DNA of 64,000 bases, taken from contig CAZVLF010000007.1 of NCBI GenBank assembly GCA_964627795.1, positions 1 to 64,000 of the forward strand, read 5' to 3'. Made by a program: the position numbers and the translations under genes. Every line of letters starts with the position of its first letter. Within the stretch, counting starts at the first letter, position 1. Positions 46,026 to 55,272 of the stretch are shown piece after piece. The notes beneath the pieces are model-generated. The model made no database searches and was not told the origin of the DNA. It saw only the letters and a program-made list of their open reading frames with translations. This DNA is from CANDYO01 sp964627795 (GTDB lineage Bacteria; Pseudomonadota; Alphaproteobacteria; Rickettsiales; CANDYO01).

Positions 46026-48707
46026 ATGACTTTAATTCCAATAAATATGCACGGAACTCACGAACGAGAAAATGGAATCAGGCCAATTGGTTTAACCAAA
46101 TTTGCAATAAAATCAGGCTATAGAGCATTTGATATATATAATGCAGATAGGTTTAGGAGCGAAATTAGTTATGATAGCATCTTAAGAGAAAATTTTTGGT
46201 TGCAAATAAAAGATAGACTTATTAACTCTTATAGTGGAAATGAAAGTTTTGGAACTTACCTTTCTCTTTTAAAAACAGATTATGTTGACTCATATGCTAT
46301 CAGTTATAATGAAAAACATTGGACTGAACTTGAAAATTTATATAATTCTGGTGAAGTTAAATACTTAGGGTTAGAGCATACTCCATATGAAACTATTAAG
46401 AATTTGGTTGAAAATGCTAAAGTTAAACCTGTTATAATTCATGGTGGGCTAATTCATTCTTCATCAATTCAATATGCTTTAGAAAACTGTATCATTCTTC
46501 AACCTTTTCAAGTCCAAGACTTCTTCAATCGAGTTAAAAAAGATGGACTTAATGAATTTGCTGTAAAGCATAACGTTAGTGCAAAACAGATTTTCTTAAA
46601 GTTGTTAACTGAACTGGGAATTCAAGTTTTAACAGGTGCAAATAGCGAAAAATATCTTTTAGAAAATTTAAGTATAAATTTTACTCTTTCACCAAATGAA
46701 GTAAAACAAATTATTAAATCAGGTATTTTTAATGATGATAGTGAAAATATGCTGTTAGTATATGAAAAACTACAAAATGGCGAGTTAGTAAGATTAAACG
46801 ATATTTACACGCGACTAACCCAATGCAAATTTGAACAACTTGCTGATGAAACTGAAAAGCTTGCAAAATTTATTCCAAAAATTGATCCAACTACATTGGC
46901 TGAAATTATGGCAAATCAATCTCCTGAAATAGTAGATTATCTTATTCAGTATAATGCTAATTTTTCTCAAATTACAAACGTTGCTTTTGCAAAAATCATT
47001 CATAACTATGGAATTGGTTATATAGATGTATTAAAAGAAAAACTTAATATCCCTGCTGAACAATTATTGCTCTCATCTCTTCATCATTTAGAGAGAAGTT
47101 ATTTTAATAAGCTAATTGATGAAGCGGATTTTAGTAAAATTAACAGAAATGATATTTTAAGCATTGTAAAATTTTATCCTGATCTTTTTGAAAGATTCTT
47201 AAACTCTAATATCTTTTCAGAATATCTAGTTGTGCCAGCAGCTTTCCTTAATGATAAAAAAGCTTTTGATGAGTTACTAGCTAAAGCAGATTTAAATAAA
47301 TTATATAGCAGAGATATTGTTCAAATTATTTGTAAATTTGGATTAGAGGTTATAGATCAACTTGCACAAAATAATTATAACTTTTTAAATTTAACTATTA
47401 CAGATATAGAAAATTTAATTAAGCAATTTAAGTTAGAAGTTATATTAAAACTAGCTGAATACCACGTTTCACCAACAATTCTATTACCAGCTTTAAAGCT
47501 AGGTGGTATTGAAACTTTTAACCAATTAGCTAGTAAATTAGATATATCAAAATTAAAATCTCCTGAATGCATTAAAGAGCTGATAGAACAGAATCCACAA
47601 ACTTTAAATTCTATTGTAGTAAATGAAGAACTCTTAGAAATAATTTTTATGTTTAGTAATATATTTTCTTTAGAATCTTTGAAAAAAGTTCTTACCTCAA
47701 TGGCTGAAAATGTTATAAAACTGACCAACTATTATATTATTAAAATAATAATTAAAACTATTAATTCTAACGATAAGGAGTTTTTTGAGATATTAATTCA
47801 GCAATTAGATTTAAATTCTTTGGAGGATTTTGATAAATTAAGGCTAGTTGAATTTTCTATTACTGATGAAAATAAATTTGAATATATAGTTAAAATAGCA
47901 GATATCATAGATCTAAAAACATTAGATTCATATTATAAAAGGGAAATATTTCTAAAGCTCATTGATAGTAAAGCGAGTTATGAATATATATGTAAAGTAG
48001 CTGATTTTATAAATTCAAAAACATTAGATTCTCATTATAGTAGTGAGATAGCTTTAAAACTTATTAATGAATCTAATTACGAACTATTAGCTAAAATTGC
48101 TGAAATTATAAACCTAAAAAATCCATATTGTATGCGTCATATAGTTAATACACTTATTGGTAAAGATGATTACACAGCATTAACTAAAATAGCTGAAATC
48201 ATAGATTTAAGAACATTAGATTCATATTTCAAAATAAATGTAGTTTCACAACTTATTGTTAGCGAAACGGACATTAAAACTTTAGAAGATGTTGATAAAA
48301 TAATAGATTTTTCTACATTAGATTTAAATGATATTAGAGTCATTATTGATGATACCAATGGAGCTATTAAAGATAATCATTTAGATTTTCTAACAAGACA
48401 TATTGACTCCTCTAAATTTCTTGAATTATCTAGCATTCAAATACTAAATTTTTTAGTTTCAGCTCGAAAGTCGGTAAATTTAGAAAATTTAGTAGCAAAA
48501 TTTAACTTAGTTAATCATCCAAATTTAAATTTAAATCCTGATAATCCTTTAGCTGATTTAAATAGTATGGTTCAAGATAGAGAAATTTTCTTAGAGAAAC
48601 TTTCTGAGTGCCTCCGTAATGCACCTTGCGCTGCTAATTGCATTACAGAAAAATATTTTAATACCGAATGTGTTGGAAAATTTATCTCAATACATGAGGA
48701 ATTATAG
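46026..48707 (+). CDS. degenerate aldo/keto reductase fused to helical repeats
   Basis: 893 residues, no signal peptide. Residues 1-235 follow the order of an aldo/keto reductase: KSGYRAFDIYNADRF (compare GYR..DTA..Y), FWLQIKDRL, TDYVDSYAISYNE (compare D.Y.IHWP), VKYLGLEHTPYETIKNLVE (compare G.SNF....L), and a late QVLTGANSEKYLLENLS. Of the catalytic tetrad, Asp (36) and Lys (62) may remain, but the Tyr is displaced and the His is replaced (around Ser93). Residues about 260-830 are many degenerate 30-37-residue helical units, the best kept near 620-770 (AEIIDLRTLDSYF). A pseudoenzyme with a binding repeat region, perhaps an effector; this is inference. Confidence 0.6.
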   Translation: MTLIPINMHGTHERENGIRPIGLTKFAIKSGYRAFDIYNADRFRSEISYDSILRENFWLQIKDRLINSYSGNESFGTYLSLLKTDYVDSYAISYNEKHWTELENLYNSGEVKYLGLEHTPYETIKNLVENAKVKPVIIHGGLIHSSSIQYALENCIILQPFQVQDFFNRVKKDGLNEFAVKHNVSAKQIFLKLLTELGIQVLTGANSEKYLLENLSINFTLSPNEVKQIIKSGIFNDDSENMLLVYEKLQNGELVRLNDIYTRLTQCKFEQLADETEKLAKFIPKIDPTTLAEIMANQSPEIVDYLIQYNANFSQITNVAFAKIIHNYGIGYIDVLKEKLNIPAEQLLLSSLHHLERSYFNKLIDEADFSKINRNDILSIVKFYPDLFERFLNSNIFSEYLVVPAAFLNDKKAFDELLAKADLNKLYSRDIVQIICKFGLEVIDQLAQNNYNFLNLTITDIENLIKQFKLEVILKLAEYHVSPTILLPALKLGGIETFNQLASKLDISKLKSPECIKELIEQNPQTLNSIVVNEELLEIIFMFSNIFSLESLKKVLTSMAENVIKLTNYYIIKIIIKTINSNDKEFFEILIQQLDLNSLEDFDKLRLVEFSITDENKFEYIVKIADIIDLKTLDSYYKREIFLKLIDSKASYEYICKVADFINSKTLDSHYSSEIALKLINESNYELLAKIAEIINLKNPYCMRHIVNTLIGKDDYTALTKIAEIIDLRTLDSYFKINVVSQLIVSETDIKTLEDVDKIIDFSTLDLNDIRVIIDDTNGAIKDNHLDFLTRHIDSSKFLELSSIQILNFLVSARKSVNLENLVAKFNLVNHPNLNLNPDNPLADLNSMVQDREIFLEKLSECLRNAPCAANCITEKYFNTECVGKFISIHEEL

Positions 48708-48914
48708 TACCTAAGTTAAAAAATAGTAAAGAGGAAGTATTTTTTAAGAATCTTCTTCTTTATTTCTAGCTTAAAAGTTTTTTTTAATATTTATGTACAT
48801 TAAATGACAAAGAATCAATTTCATTTATATATGCATTTAAAATTCCTTCTTTAACCTTTTCTTAAACTTTTTATTAATATAATTATTTAATAACAAAATT
48901 GTAAAGAGTATAAC

Positions 48915-49661
48915 ATGTCTAAAGACAGTAAAAAAAGAATAAGAACCTCATTAGACACTGCAGAGGATATTTGTAGAATAATTTACAGTGGAGCTCATAC
49001 AGTTTTAGGCACAGGAATAGCAGCAGGAGAAGAAGTAATAAATGCAACCGCTGAAGCTTTAGAAAATTTTAGCTATATTGGGTTTAATGGATGGAAAGTA
49101 ATTGCAAGAGCTGGATTTGCAGCTAAAAGAGGCATGCAAGACACTTGCAGTTTTTTTTATCGAGCACTAGCTAATAAAGAACATTTAATTGGACTTAAAC
49201 AATTAAATGAGGCTAAAGAAAGTATTGATTCTAGGTTAGATACACTAATAACAAACCAAGAGGTAAGTAAACAATTAGAAACATTTAAATATAAAAAAGA
49301 ACTTTATACTGGAATGCGTAAAAGAATAAATATTCAAGCTGATAGTTCTAAAGTAACCATTCGAGAAGAAGAATATATAAAAACAGATAAAAGAGAATGG
49401 CGTAATTCTCATAAAAATAAATATCTAATTGATGATGACAGCTCAAATTACTATTATCATTCAATAAGACCAGACATAATTTTTTCTATAAAAGATAAAA
49501 TTATTGAACATTTAAGAAATACGGCTGCACTTAAAGATAAGGTTGATTTGCTAGAAAAAAGTAATAATCCTCGTGACATGATAAAAAATTTAAAGCCTTT
49601 AACAGATATCTTGATGGTTTTAAATTTATTGGAAATTACTCTTCTCAGGAAAAGAAACTAG
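48915..49661 (+). CDS. N-terminal part of a frameshifted gene of unknown function
   Basis: 248 residues in this frame, with GTAAAGAG upstream of ATG 48915. An Ala/Gly-rich segment (GAHTVLGTGIAAGEEVINAT, about 27-46) precedes Lys/Glu-rich helices. The last residues (PLTDILMVLNLLEITLLRKRN) seem to be read out of frame, because the -1 frame from about 49575 onward continues as a long coding-like frame to 50314. At 49586-49592 the zero-frame codons give A AAT TTA, a canonical -1 slippery heptamer, placed exactly where the frames switch. Either a pseudogene, a homopolymer error in the A-run, or programmed frameshifting. Confidence 0.6.
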   Translation: MSKDSKKRIRTSLDTAEDICRIIYSGAHTVLGTGIAAGEEVINATAEALENFSYIGFNGWKVIARAGFAAKRGMQDTCSFFYRALANKEHLIGLKQLNEAKESIDSRLDTLITNQEVSKQLETFKYKKELYTGMRKRINIQADSSKVTIREEEYIKTDKREWRNSHKNKYLIDDDSSNYYYHSIRPDIIFSIKDKIIEHLRNTAALKDKVDLLEKSNNPRDMIKNLKPLTDILMVLNLLEITLLRKRN

Positions 49662-50314
49662 TTGAAGAAAATTGTCAGGGAAAACTTTATAAATTCAATA
49701 TTGAGGGATTAAATTGTACTGTTGTTGATGGATTTTATCAAGATATTTATGAATGGAAAGCAACAAGCGCAAAAGAATCTGATTTGTTAAAAACCAAGCT
49801 ACAAGAAAAAGATGTTGAAAATGCATTAGAGCAAGTTGAAGAGGATATTTTTTTAGAACAACAAAAAGATAATGTTAGAAGCAGCCTGATTTTTCTTTTA
49901 GAAAAAAATACTGATAAAATACAAGATGAGTCAGTAAAGGAAGATATTGGTAATTTAGCAAGAGACCATGAAGCTTATAGCACATCTTATGAACAAGAAA
50001 AAATATGGCTCCAAACAAATAAATATTTTGTACAATATACTTCGGTAAATCTCCCCCGAACAACTTATGGTGTGTCCCTAATCCAAAAATCAGTAAAATC
50101 AATAGGTGATTCTGCAAAAAGACTAATATTTGGAGGCAAAGCCGATAAAAGCAAAACCTTATATAAAGCTGCAAGTGAGAGAAACAAAAACAATCAATCA
50201 ACCGCTGCTAAAGTAGTTAGCAATCCTATAGGCACATTATCATCACCTATTAGCTTTGTATCGACGCTTTTAACTGAAGGCACACAAAAGCGAGGTAAAG
50301 ACGGAAAAAAATAA
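49593..50314 (+). pseudogene. C-terminal part of the same frameshifted gene (-1 frame)
   Basis: In the -1 frame the reading goes on from the slippery site as KAFNRYLDGFKFIGNYSSQE and, without a stop, through YQDIYEWKATSAKESD and a Glu/Lys-rich coiled-coil-like part (about 49780-50010), to a basic C terminus ending KRGKDGKK. A TTG at 49784 could start the second part alone but has no good ribosome site. Joined with the first part the protein would be about 466 residues. No family recognised; it lies among effector-like genes. Confidence 0.6.
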
Positions 50315-50451
50315 AGTAAATAATTTTTTAAGCTTTTAATATATTTCTAGGAGGTTACTTTTAAGTGTAAAAGCTGTTCACTAAGTAAGCTATTTTTTTC
50401 TTACATTTTACTCCACAAATTTATTCACAAAAATTGTTGATAAGTTTTATT

Positions 50452-52779
50452 CTAAGACTTTTTTGTTTTAGTTTCCTTCTTATTTCCTTCTTTTGCAATA
50501 ATATCTAACGCCTGTTCTAAATTAAGATTAAATATAGCTTCTTTACTTTTAATTGAATAAAATTGTCCATTATGCGCAACATAAGGGCCAAATCTTCCAA
50601 TATTTAAAGTAATAGGCAATTCGTCATTTGGATGTTCACCAAGATTAATTGGCATAGAAAATAGTCTAATAGCATGATCAATCTTAGCTTCCTCAGGAGA
50701 TAAGAATTTAGGCAAAGCCGATCTTTTACAATTCTTTCCCTCTCCTAATTGAAAGTAATATCCATATGGGCCCTTTTTAAGTAATATATCTTGATCTTCA
50801 TGTTTTCCAAGCAACTTATTTTCATCTAATTGCTTAGCTTCTTCATTTTTATCCAAGCTATTATTGCTATTATAAGGCATTGTATTCTTACAAGATGGAT
50901 AATTAGAGCAAGCAAAGAATAAACCAAACTTTCCTGTTTTAAGGTTCATCTTTCCTTTTCCGCAAGCAGTGCAATCTTGAGGGTAATCTTTAAGGGCAAG
51001 ATTTTTTATTAAGTAATCAATAACTAGTTCTGCTATATCACCATTTTTTAAATCATTTGTTGAATTAATATGTTGATAAAAATCATGCCAGAAATTTTTT
51101 AATAACTCTTTCCATTCTAAATTACCATCTGAAACAAAGTCTAATTTATCTTCCAATGTAGCTGTAAAATCATATTCCACATATTGCTTAAAATATAGCA
51201 TTAAAAATGCCACTACTAGTTTGCCCCGATCTTCACTATAAAATCTTTTTTTATCTAAACGAACATATTCGCGGTCCTGTAAAACTGAAATAATTGAAGC
51301 ATAAGTTGAAGGTCTTCCAATTCCCAATTCTTCCAATTTTTTAACTAAACTTGCTTCAGTATATCTAGCTGGAGGCTCAGTAAAATGTTGATTTGATTTA
51401 ATTGAAACTAGCTTAACATCATCTTTTTCATGAACCACTGGAAGCAAGCTTTTTTCTTCATCTTCATCTTCCACATCATCTTTTCCTTCCATGTAAACTT
51501 TTAAGAAACCATCAAAAACTAAAACACTTCCAGTTGCTCTAAAGCCAGCTTGCTTATCAGCTGCTTCTATTTCAATAGTAGTTTGATCAAAATCAGCAGA
51601 TTGCATCTGACATGCAAGAGTTCTTTTCCAAATTAAGTCATAAAGCTTAAATTGCTCTGGTGCTAAAAAATCTTTTATTGATTCAGGCATAAGATTAATA
51701 TTAGTTGGTCTTATTGCTTCATGAGCTTCTTGCGCGTTTTTTGCTTTACTTTTATAAACTTTAGGAGAATTAGGTAAATATTTATCTCCAAAATGAGAAG
51801 TGATAAAATCTCGGGTAGAATTAACCGCCTCATTTGAAAGCTGAACACCATCTGTACGCATATAGGTTATTAAACCGATAGTCTCTCCGTTAACATCTAT
51901 TCCTTCATAAAGCTTTTGGGCCACTTGCATAGTTTTACTTGCACTAAAACCTAATTTTCTTGAAGCCTCTTGCTGTAATGTTGAAGTTATAAAAGGGGCA
52001 GCAGGATGTCTTTGGGTTCTTTTCTTTTCAACGCTATCAATAATATATTCTTTTGATTGAAGAATGGATTCTATATCTTTAGCATTTTTTTCATTAACAA
52101 TATCAAATTTATCAAGTTTCTTTCCACCGTAATTAACGAGTCTTGCAGTGAAGTTTTTTAAATCTTTAGTGGTAAAATCCCCTTCAATTGTCCAATATTC
52201 TCTTGAAACAAAGTTAGCAATTTCATAATCTCTTTCACAAATAAGTCTAAGAGCAACTGATTGAACTCTACCTGCTGATCTACTTCCTGGTAATTTTCTC
52301 CATAACACTGGTGAAAGTGTGAAACCCACTAAATAATCTAAAGCTCTTCTTGCTTGCTGTGCATTAACTAGGTTCATATCTATATCACGCGGATGAGTAA
52401 AAGCTTCATTAACAGCCTTCTTAGTGATTTCATTAAAAACCACACGCTTTACATTTAAATCATCGCTTAATGCTTTTTTTTCTTTTAATGCTTCAACTAC
52501 ATGCCAGGCTATTGCTTCACCTTCACGATCAGGATCGCTTGCTAAATATATATTTTTAGAATTTTTGGCTGCCTTTACAATTTCTTGAACATATTTTTTC
52601 GATTTATCGCTAATTTCATAGTCCATTGCAAAATCTTCATCAGGTCTAACTGAGCCATCCTTAGATGGTAAATCTCTAATGTGACCAAATGAAGCTAAAA
52701 CTTGAAAATCATTACCTAGATATTTATTTATAGTTTTAGCCTTAGATGGAGACTCAACTATTACCAAATTACTTGCCAT
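50452..52779 (-). CDS. topA: DNA topoisomerase I
   Basis: Type IA topoisomerase that relaxes negative supercoils. 775 residues. Seen: TOPRIM domain (NLVIVESPSKAKTINKYLG; ASDPDREGEAIAWHV), the active-site Tyr at about 306 in LITYMRTDGVQLS, and one C4 zinc finger (CTACGKGKMNL, FACSNYPSC) followed by further TopA C-terminal repeats (KKGPYGYYFQLG, IGRFGPYVAHNGQFYS). Starts 4 nt after dprA; last gene of rpsT-dprA-topA. Confidence 0.97.
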   Translation of the reverse strand: MASNLVIVESPSKAKTINKYLGNDFQVLASFGHIRDLPSKDGSVRPDEDFAMDYEISDKSKKYVQEIVKAAKNSKNIYLASDPDREGEAIAWHVVEALKEKKALSDDLNVKRVVFNEITKKAVNEAFTHPRDIDMNLVNAQQARRALDYLVGFTLSPVLWRKLPGSRSAGRVQSVALRLICERDYEIANFVSREYWTIEGDFTTKDLKNFTARLVNYGGKKLDKFDIVNEKNAKDIESILQSKEYIIDSVEKKRTQRHPAAPFITSTLQQEASRKLGFSASKTMQVAQKLYEGIDVNGETIGLITYMRTDGVQLSNEAVNSTRDFITSHFGDKYLPNSPKVYKSKAKNAQEAHEAIRPTNINLMPESIKDFLAPEQFKLYDLIWKRTLACQMQSADFDQTTIEIEAADKQAGFRATGSVLVFDGFLKVYMEGKDDVEDEDEEKSLLPVVHEKDDVKLVSIKSNQHFTEPPARYTEASLVKKLEELGIGRPSTYASIISVLQDREYVRLDKKRFYSEDRGKLVVAFLMLYFKQYVEYDFTATLEDKLDFVSDGNLEWKELLKNFWHDFYQHINSTNDLKNGDIAELVIDYLIKNLALKDYPQDCTACGKGKMNLKTGKFGLFFACSNYPSCKNTMPYNSNNSLDKNEEAKQLDENKLLGKHEDQDILLKKGPYGYYFQLGEGKNCKRSALPKFLSPEEAKIDHAIRLFSMPINLGEHPNDELPITLNIGRFGPYVAHNGQFYSIKSKEAIFNLNLEQALDIIAKEGNKKETKTKKS

Positions 52780-52783
52780 ATTA

Positions 52784-53908
52784 TTATAATTTTTTTGAAA
52801 TTAGGTTGCCAACGTGTCTTACAATCTTTTCTGCTAATTCTAATTCAAGAATAACAGTAAGAACAACACCAGCCGGTAAACCGCTTAAAGCAATCACTTC
52901 ATCAATTGCGGTAGGACTAGCGCTTATTAAGTTTATGATTTCTAATCTTGCTTGTGTCAACTCTTTTTCTTCAAAAGAAGTAAGATTATTTAATAATTTG
53001 TCATCATTAGTTGTAAAAAACGGTAATTGCTGATTATGATTACTATCTAGTATAGACATTATGTCTTCAGCATCTTCTAATAAATGAGCTCCATTTTTTA
53101 AAAGATAATTATTTCCTTGGTATCTAAGATCAAGAGGAAAACCTGGAACAACAAATAATTCTCTATTTTGCTCTAAAGCATATCTAGCAGTAATTAGTGA
53201 ACCTGACTTTAGGCTTGCTTCAATAACTGCTGTAGCTGTAGATAAGCCAGAAATTATTCTATTACGCTGTGGAAAATTTTGTGATTTTGGTACTGCACCT
53301 ACTGGAAGTTCAGAAATTATTAAGCCACAATTTTTAATCTCTTCATATAGCTCCTTATTTTCAGGCGGATAAATAAAATCAATTCCTCCTGCTAAAACTG
53401 CAACAGTCCCTTTTGCCAAAGCTGCTTTATGAGCAGATGTGTCAATTCCTCTTGCTAAACCAGATACTATTATATAATCATTTTGACTAAGTTTTTTAGA
53501 AAGATTAAATGCAAACCTTAGGCCATTAGCTGAAGCATTGCGAGATCCAACTATACTCACTAATTTTTTTGATAATATATTAACATCGCCTAACGTAAAT
53601 AATATTGGCGGGCAGTCATTCGTATTTTTTAACAAAAAGGGAAATATTGGATCAAGATATGAAATTAAATTTCCACCAAGCTTAACAATAGATTCTATTT
53701 CTTTTTCAGCTGCAGATTGAGGATATAAAGACAAAGGCTTAGATTTACCACCTCTTAAAGAAAGCTCTTGAACTGCTTCTAGCGCGCTGGAGGAGGAACC
53801 GTATAAATTAATTAAATTCCAAAAAGTTTTGGGCCCAATATTCTCACTTCTAATCAGTCTTAGTATATTAACACTTTCATAGTAAGAGGGTTGGTTGAGC
53901 CCTATCAT
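52784..53908 (-). CDS. dprA: DNA-processing protein DprA
   Basis: Single-strand DNA-binding RecA loader for natural transformation and recombination. 374 residues. Rossmann-like core seen in IVSGLARGIDTSAHKAAL, VAVLAGGIDFIYPPENKELY, SELPVGAVPKSQNFPQRNRI and SGLSTATAVIEASLKSGSLI, plus a C-terminal winged-helix (DML1-like) domain (about 310-374). It lies 5 nt after rpsT and 4 nt before topA, the dprA-topA order being usual in alphaproteobacteria. Confidence 0.95.
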   Translation of the reverse strand: MIGLNQPSYYESVNILRLIRSENIGPKTFWNLINLYGSSSSALEAVQELSLRGGKSKPLSLYPQSAAEKEIESIVKLGGNLISYLDPIFPFLLKNTNDCPPILFTLGDVNILSKKLVSIVGSRNASANGLRFAFNLSKKLSQNDYIIVSGLARGIDTSAHKAALAKGTVAVLAGGIDFIYPPENKELYEEIKNCGLIISELPVGAVPKSQNFPQRNRIISGLSTATAVIEASLKSGSLITARYALEQNRELFVVPGFPLDLRYQGNNYLLKNGAHLLEDAEDIMSILDSNHNQQLPFFTTNDDKLLNNLTSFEEKELTQARLEIINLISASPTAIDEVIALSGLPAGVVLTVILELELAEKIVRHVGNLISKKL

Positions 53909-53913
53909 CTAGT

Positions 53914-54183
53914 TTAAGCAGCTTCTAAAGCTTTAACTTTAAGAGCTAAACGACTAACTTTACGAGCTGCAGTATTTTTCTTCATAATATTATTCTTTGC
54001 TCCTCTCATAATTTTAGATTGAGCATCCTTAAACATTTGTTGAGCAAGATTTAAATCATTTGCAGCAACAGCAGCAAGAACTTTTTTAATTTGGGTTTTA
54101 ATATCGCTTGAACGAGCTTTGTTTCTTGCGTTATTTTTAACATTTTGTCTTAGAGCTTTTTTAGCAGAAGCATGGTGTGCCAT
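53914..54183 (-). CDS. rpsT: 30S ribosomal protein S20
   Basis: 89 residues, three-helix, very basic, binds 16S rRNA early in 30S assembly. Seen: the N-terminal MAHHASAKKALRQNVKNNARN, here abbreviated to its typical AHHASAKKALRQN, and the C-terminal KNNIMKKNTAARKVSRLALK. AAAAGGAT precedes the start. First gene of the rpsT-dprA-topA run. Confidence 0.97.
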   Translation of the reverse strand: MAHHASAKKALRQNVKNNARNKARSSDIKTQIKKVLAAVAANDLNLAQQMFKDAQSKIMRGAKNNIMKKNTAARKVSRLALKVKALEAA

Positions 54184-54573
54184 ATAAAATCCTTTTTTAA
54201 TATTTTATAAAACTTTGAAGTATAAAAGAACAACAATAATTATTTCATCAAAAATGTCAAGAAACTATTAACATTAAAAACATATTTCTTCGAAACAATT
54301 TGTTAATAACACCCCCTTCTCTTCACTAATATGTAAAGTTTTATCAAACTATTTATATTAGTTACTATTTTATAGTAGCCCTATTTTATGCCATTACATG
54401 ATAGACATAATAACTTTAATGAGCTTTTATTGTCTTAAAATTTGCTATTTTATTAAAATTAACAAAAGCTTTTTTCAATAACTTCACTTAGCTCCCTATT
54501 TCCAAAAGCACCCTTTTCTCCTTATTATAAAATTTATACTATTATAATATCAAGATTATCTTAATATCTATCT
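54184..54573. other. gap upstream of rpsT, no gene seen
   Basis: About 390 nt of AT-rich sequence; it should carry the rpsT promoter. No open frame with a ribosome site, no RNA gene and no repeat apart from the relic that begins at 54574. Confidence 0.45.
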
Positions 54574-54718
54574 TTATTTAATAATTCCATCTAAATTATC
54601 TAACTTATTAACTTGACTATGGTCTAAAATTAAGATATTCTTAAGCGAAGTTAACTTATTAACTTAAATGTGATTTAAAATTAAAATACTCCTAATGCAG
54701 TTAATGTAGATTAACCTT
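54574..54718 (-). pseudogene. relic of a leucine-rich-repeat gene
   Basis: On the minus strand the sequence reads VNKLTSLKNILILDHSQVNK and then LDNLDGIIK to a stop at 54574, with the leucine spacing of LRR units. Further upstream LTALGVF and a second imperfect copy of the same about 51-nt unit appear in another frame with stops. The DNA shows two imperfect tandem units, 54602-54650 and 54651-54702. No start or complete gene is left. Confidence 0.5.
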
Positions 54719-54751
54719 TAAATGTCCTAACTTAAAAAAATTATATTAAGT

Positions 54752-55207
54752 ATGCCAAGAACTCAACACGAAGTACTTTCAAATAATTATAAAATAATTT
54801 TTACTATGTTCAAAAATCTTCTAAAAATTTTTGAAGAAAACAAAAGTTTTAAACCTAACGATAAAGAAGCTTCAGCATACGCAGCATTTAAAAGTCAATT
54901 AGAATCAGAAGAAGAAAAAATTAAATTAACAGATAATGAATTAAAATTATTAAATAAAAAAGAGAAGCATGTCCTACCTGAGGATAAAAAAATGTTTTCT
55001 GTATATCAAGAACCTGAAACTCAATTAATATTAAAAACCGAAGAAAATGCAACTTCTGAGTTTGAAATCATGATTTATGATTATAAAGCATTTAGCAATA
55101 ACCTGAAGTTGAGAACCACAACGAAACTTCAAAATAAGATAGAAAAAATCTTAGATCAAATGCATGCTTTACCTATAAAAAGTAGATTAAGATCAATGAA
55201 TGAATAA
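54752..55207 (+). CDS. small helical protein of unknown function
   Basis: 151 residues, mostly charged helices, rich in Lys, Glu and Leu, without signal peptide, membrane segment or known domain. No clear ribosome site precedes ATG 54752. It ends 65 nt before the ankyrin-repeat gene and may be transcribed with it. It might be an N-terminal fragment related to neighbouring effector genes, but nothing proves this. Confidence 0.5.
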   Translation: MPRTQHEVLSNNYKIIFTMFKNLLKIFEENKSFKPNDKEASAYAAFKSQLESEEEKIKLTDNELKLLNKKEKHVLPEDKKMFSVYQEPETQLILKTEENATSEFEIMIYDYKAFSNNLKLRTTTKLQNKIEKILDQMHALPIKSRLRSMNE

Positions 55208-55272
55208 GAAAGACAAGAAGAAAGAGAGCTAACAAGAATGATGTGTATAATTATATAGTTTGAGGAAATTTT

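Noticed and set aside
49875..50201. Minus-strand open frame opposite the second part of the frameshifted gene
   Set aside because: Composition is Cys/Phe/Leu-rich as expected for a reverse-strand shadow; the plus frame is coding-like.
50418..50432. DnaA-box-like TTATTCACA downstream of topA
   Set aside because: A single box without a cluster, DUE or dnaA/dnaN; another TTATTCAC in the 24-bp inverted repeat is likewise isolated. Not evidence of an origin.
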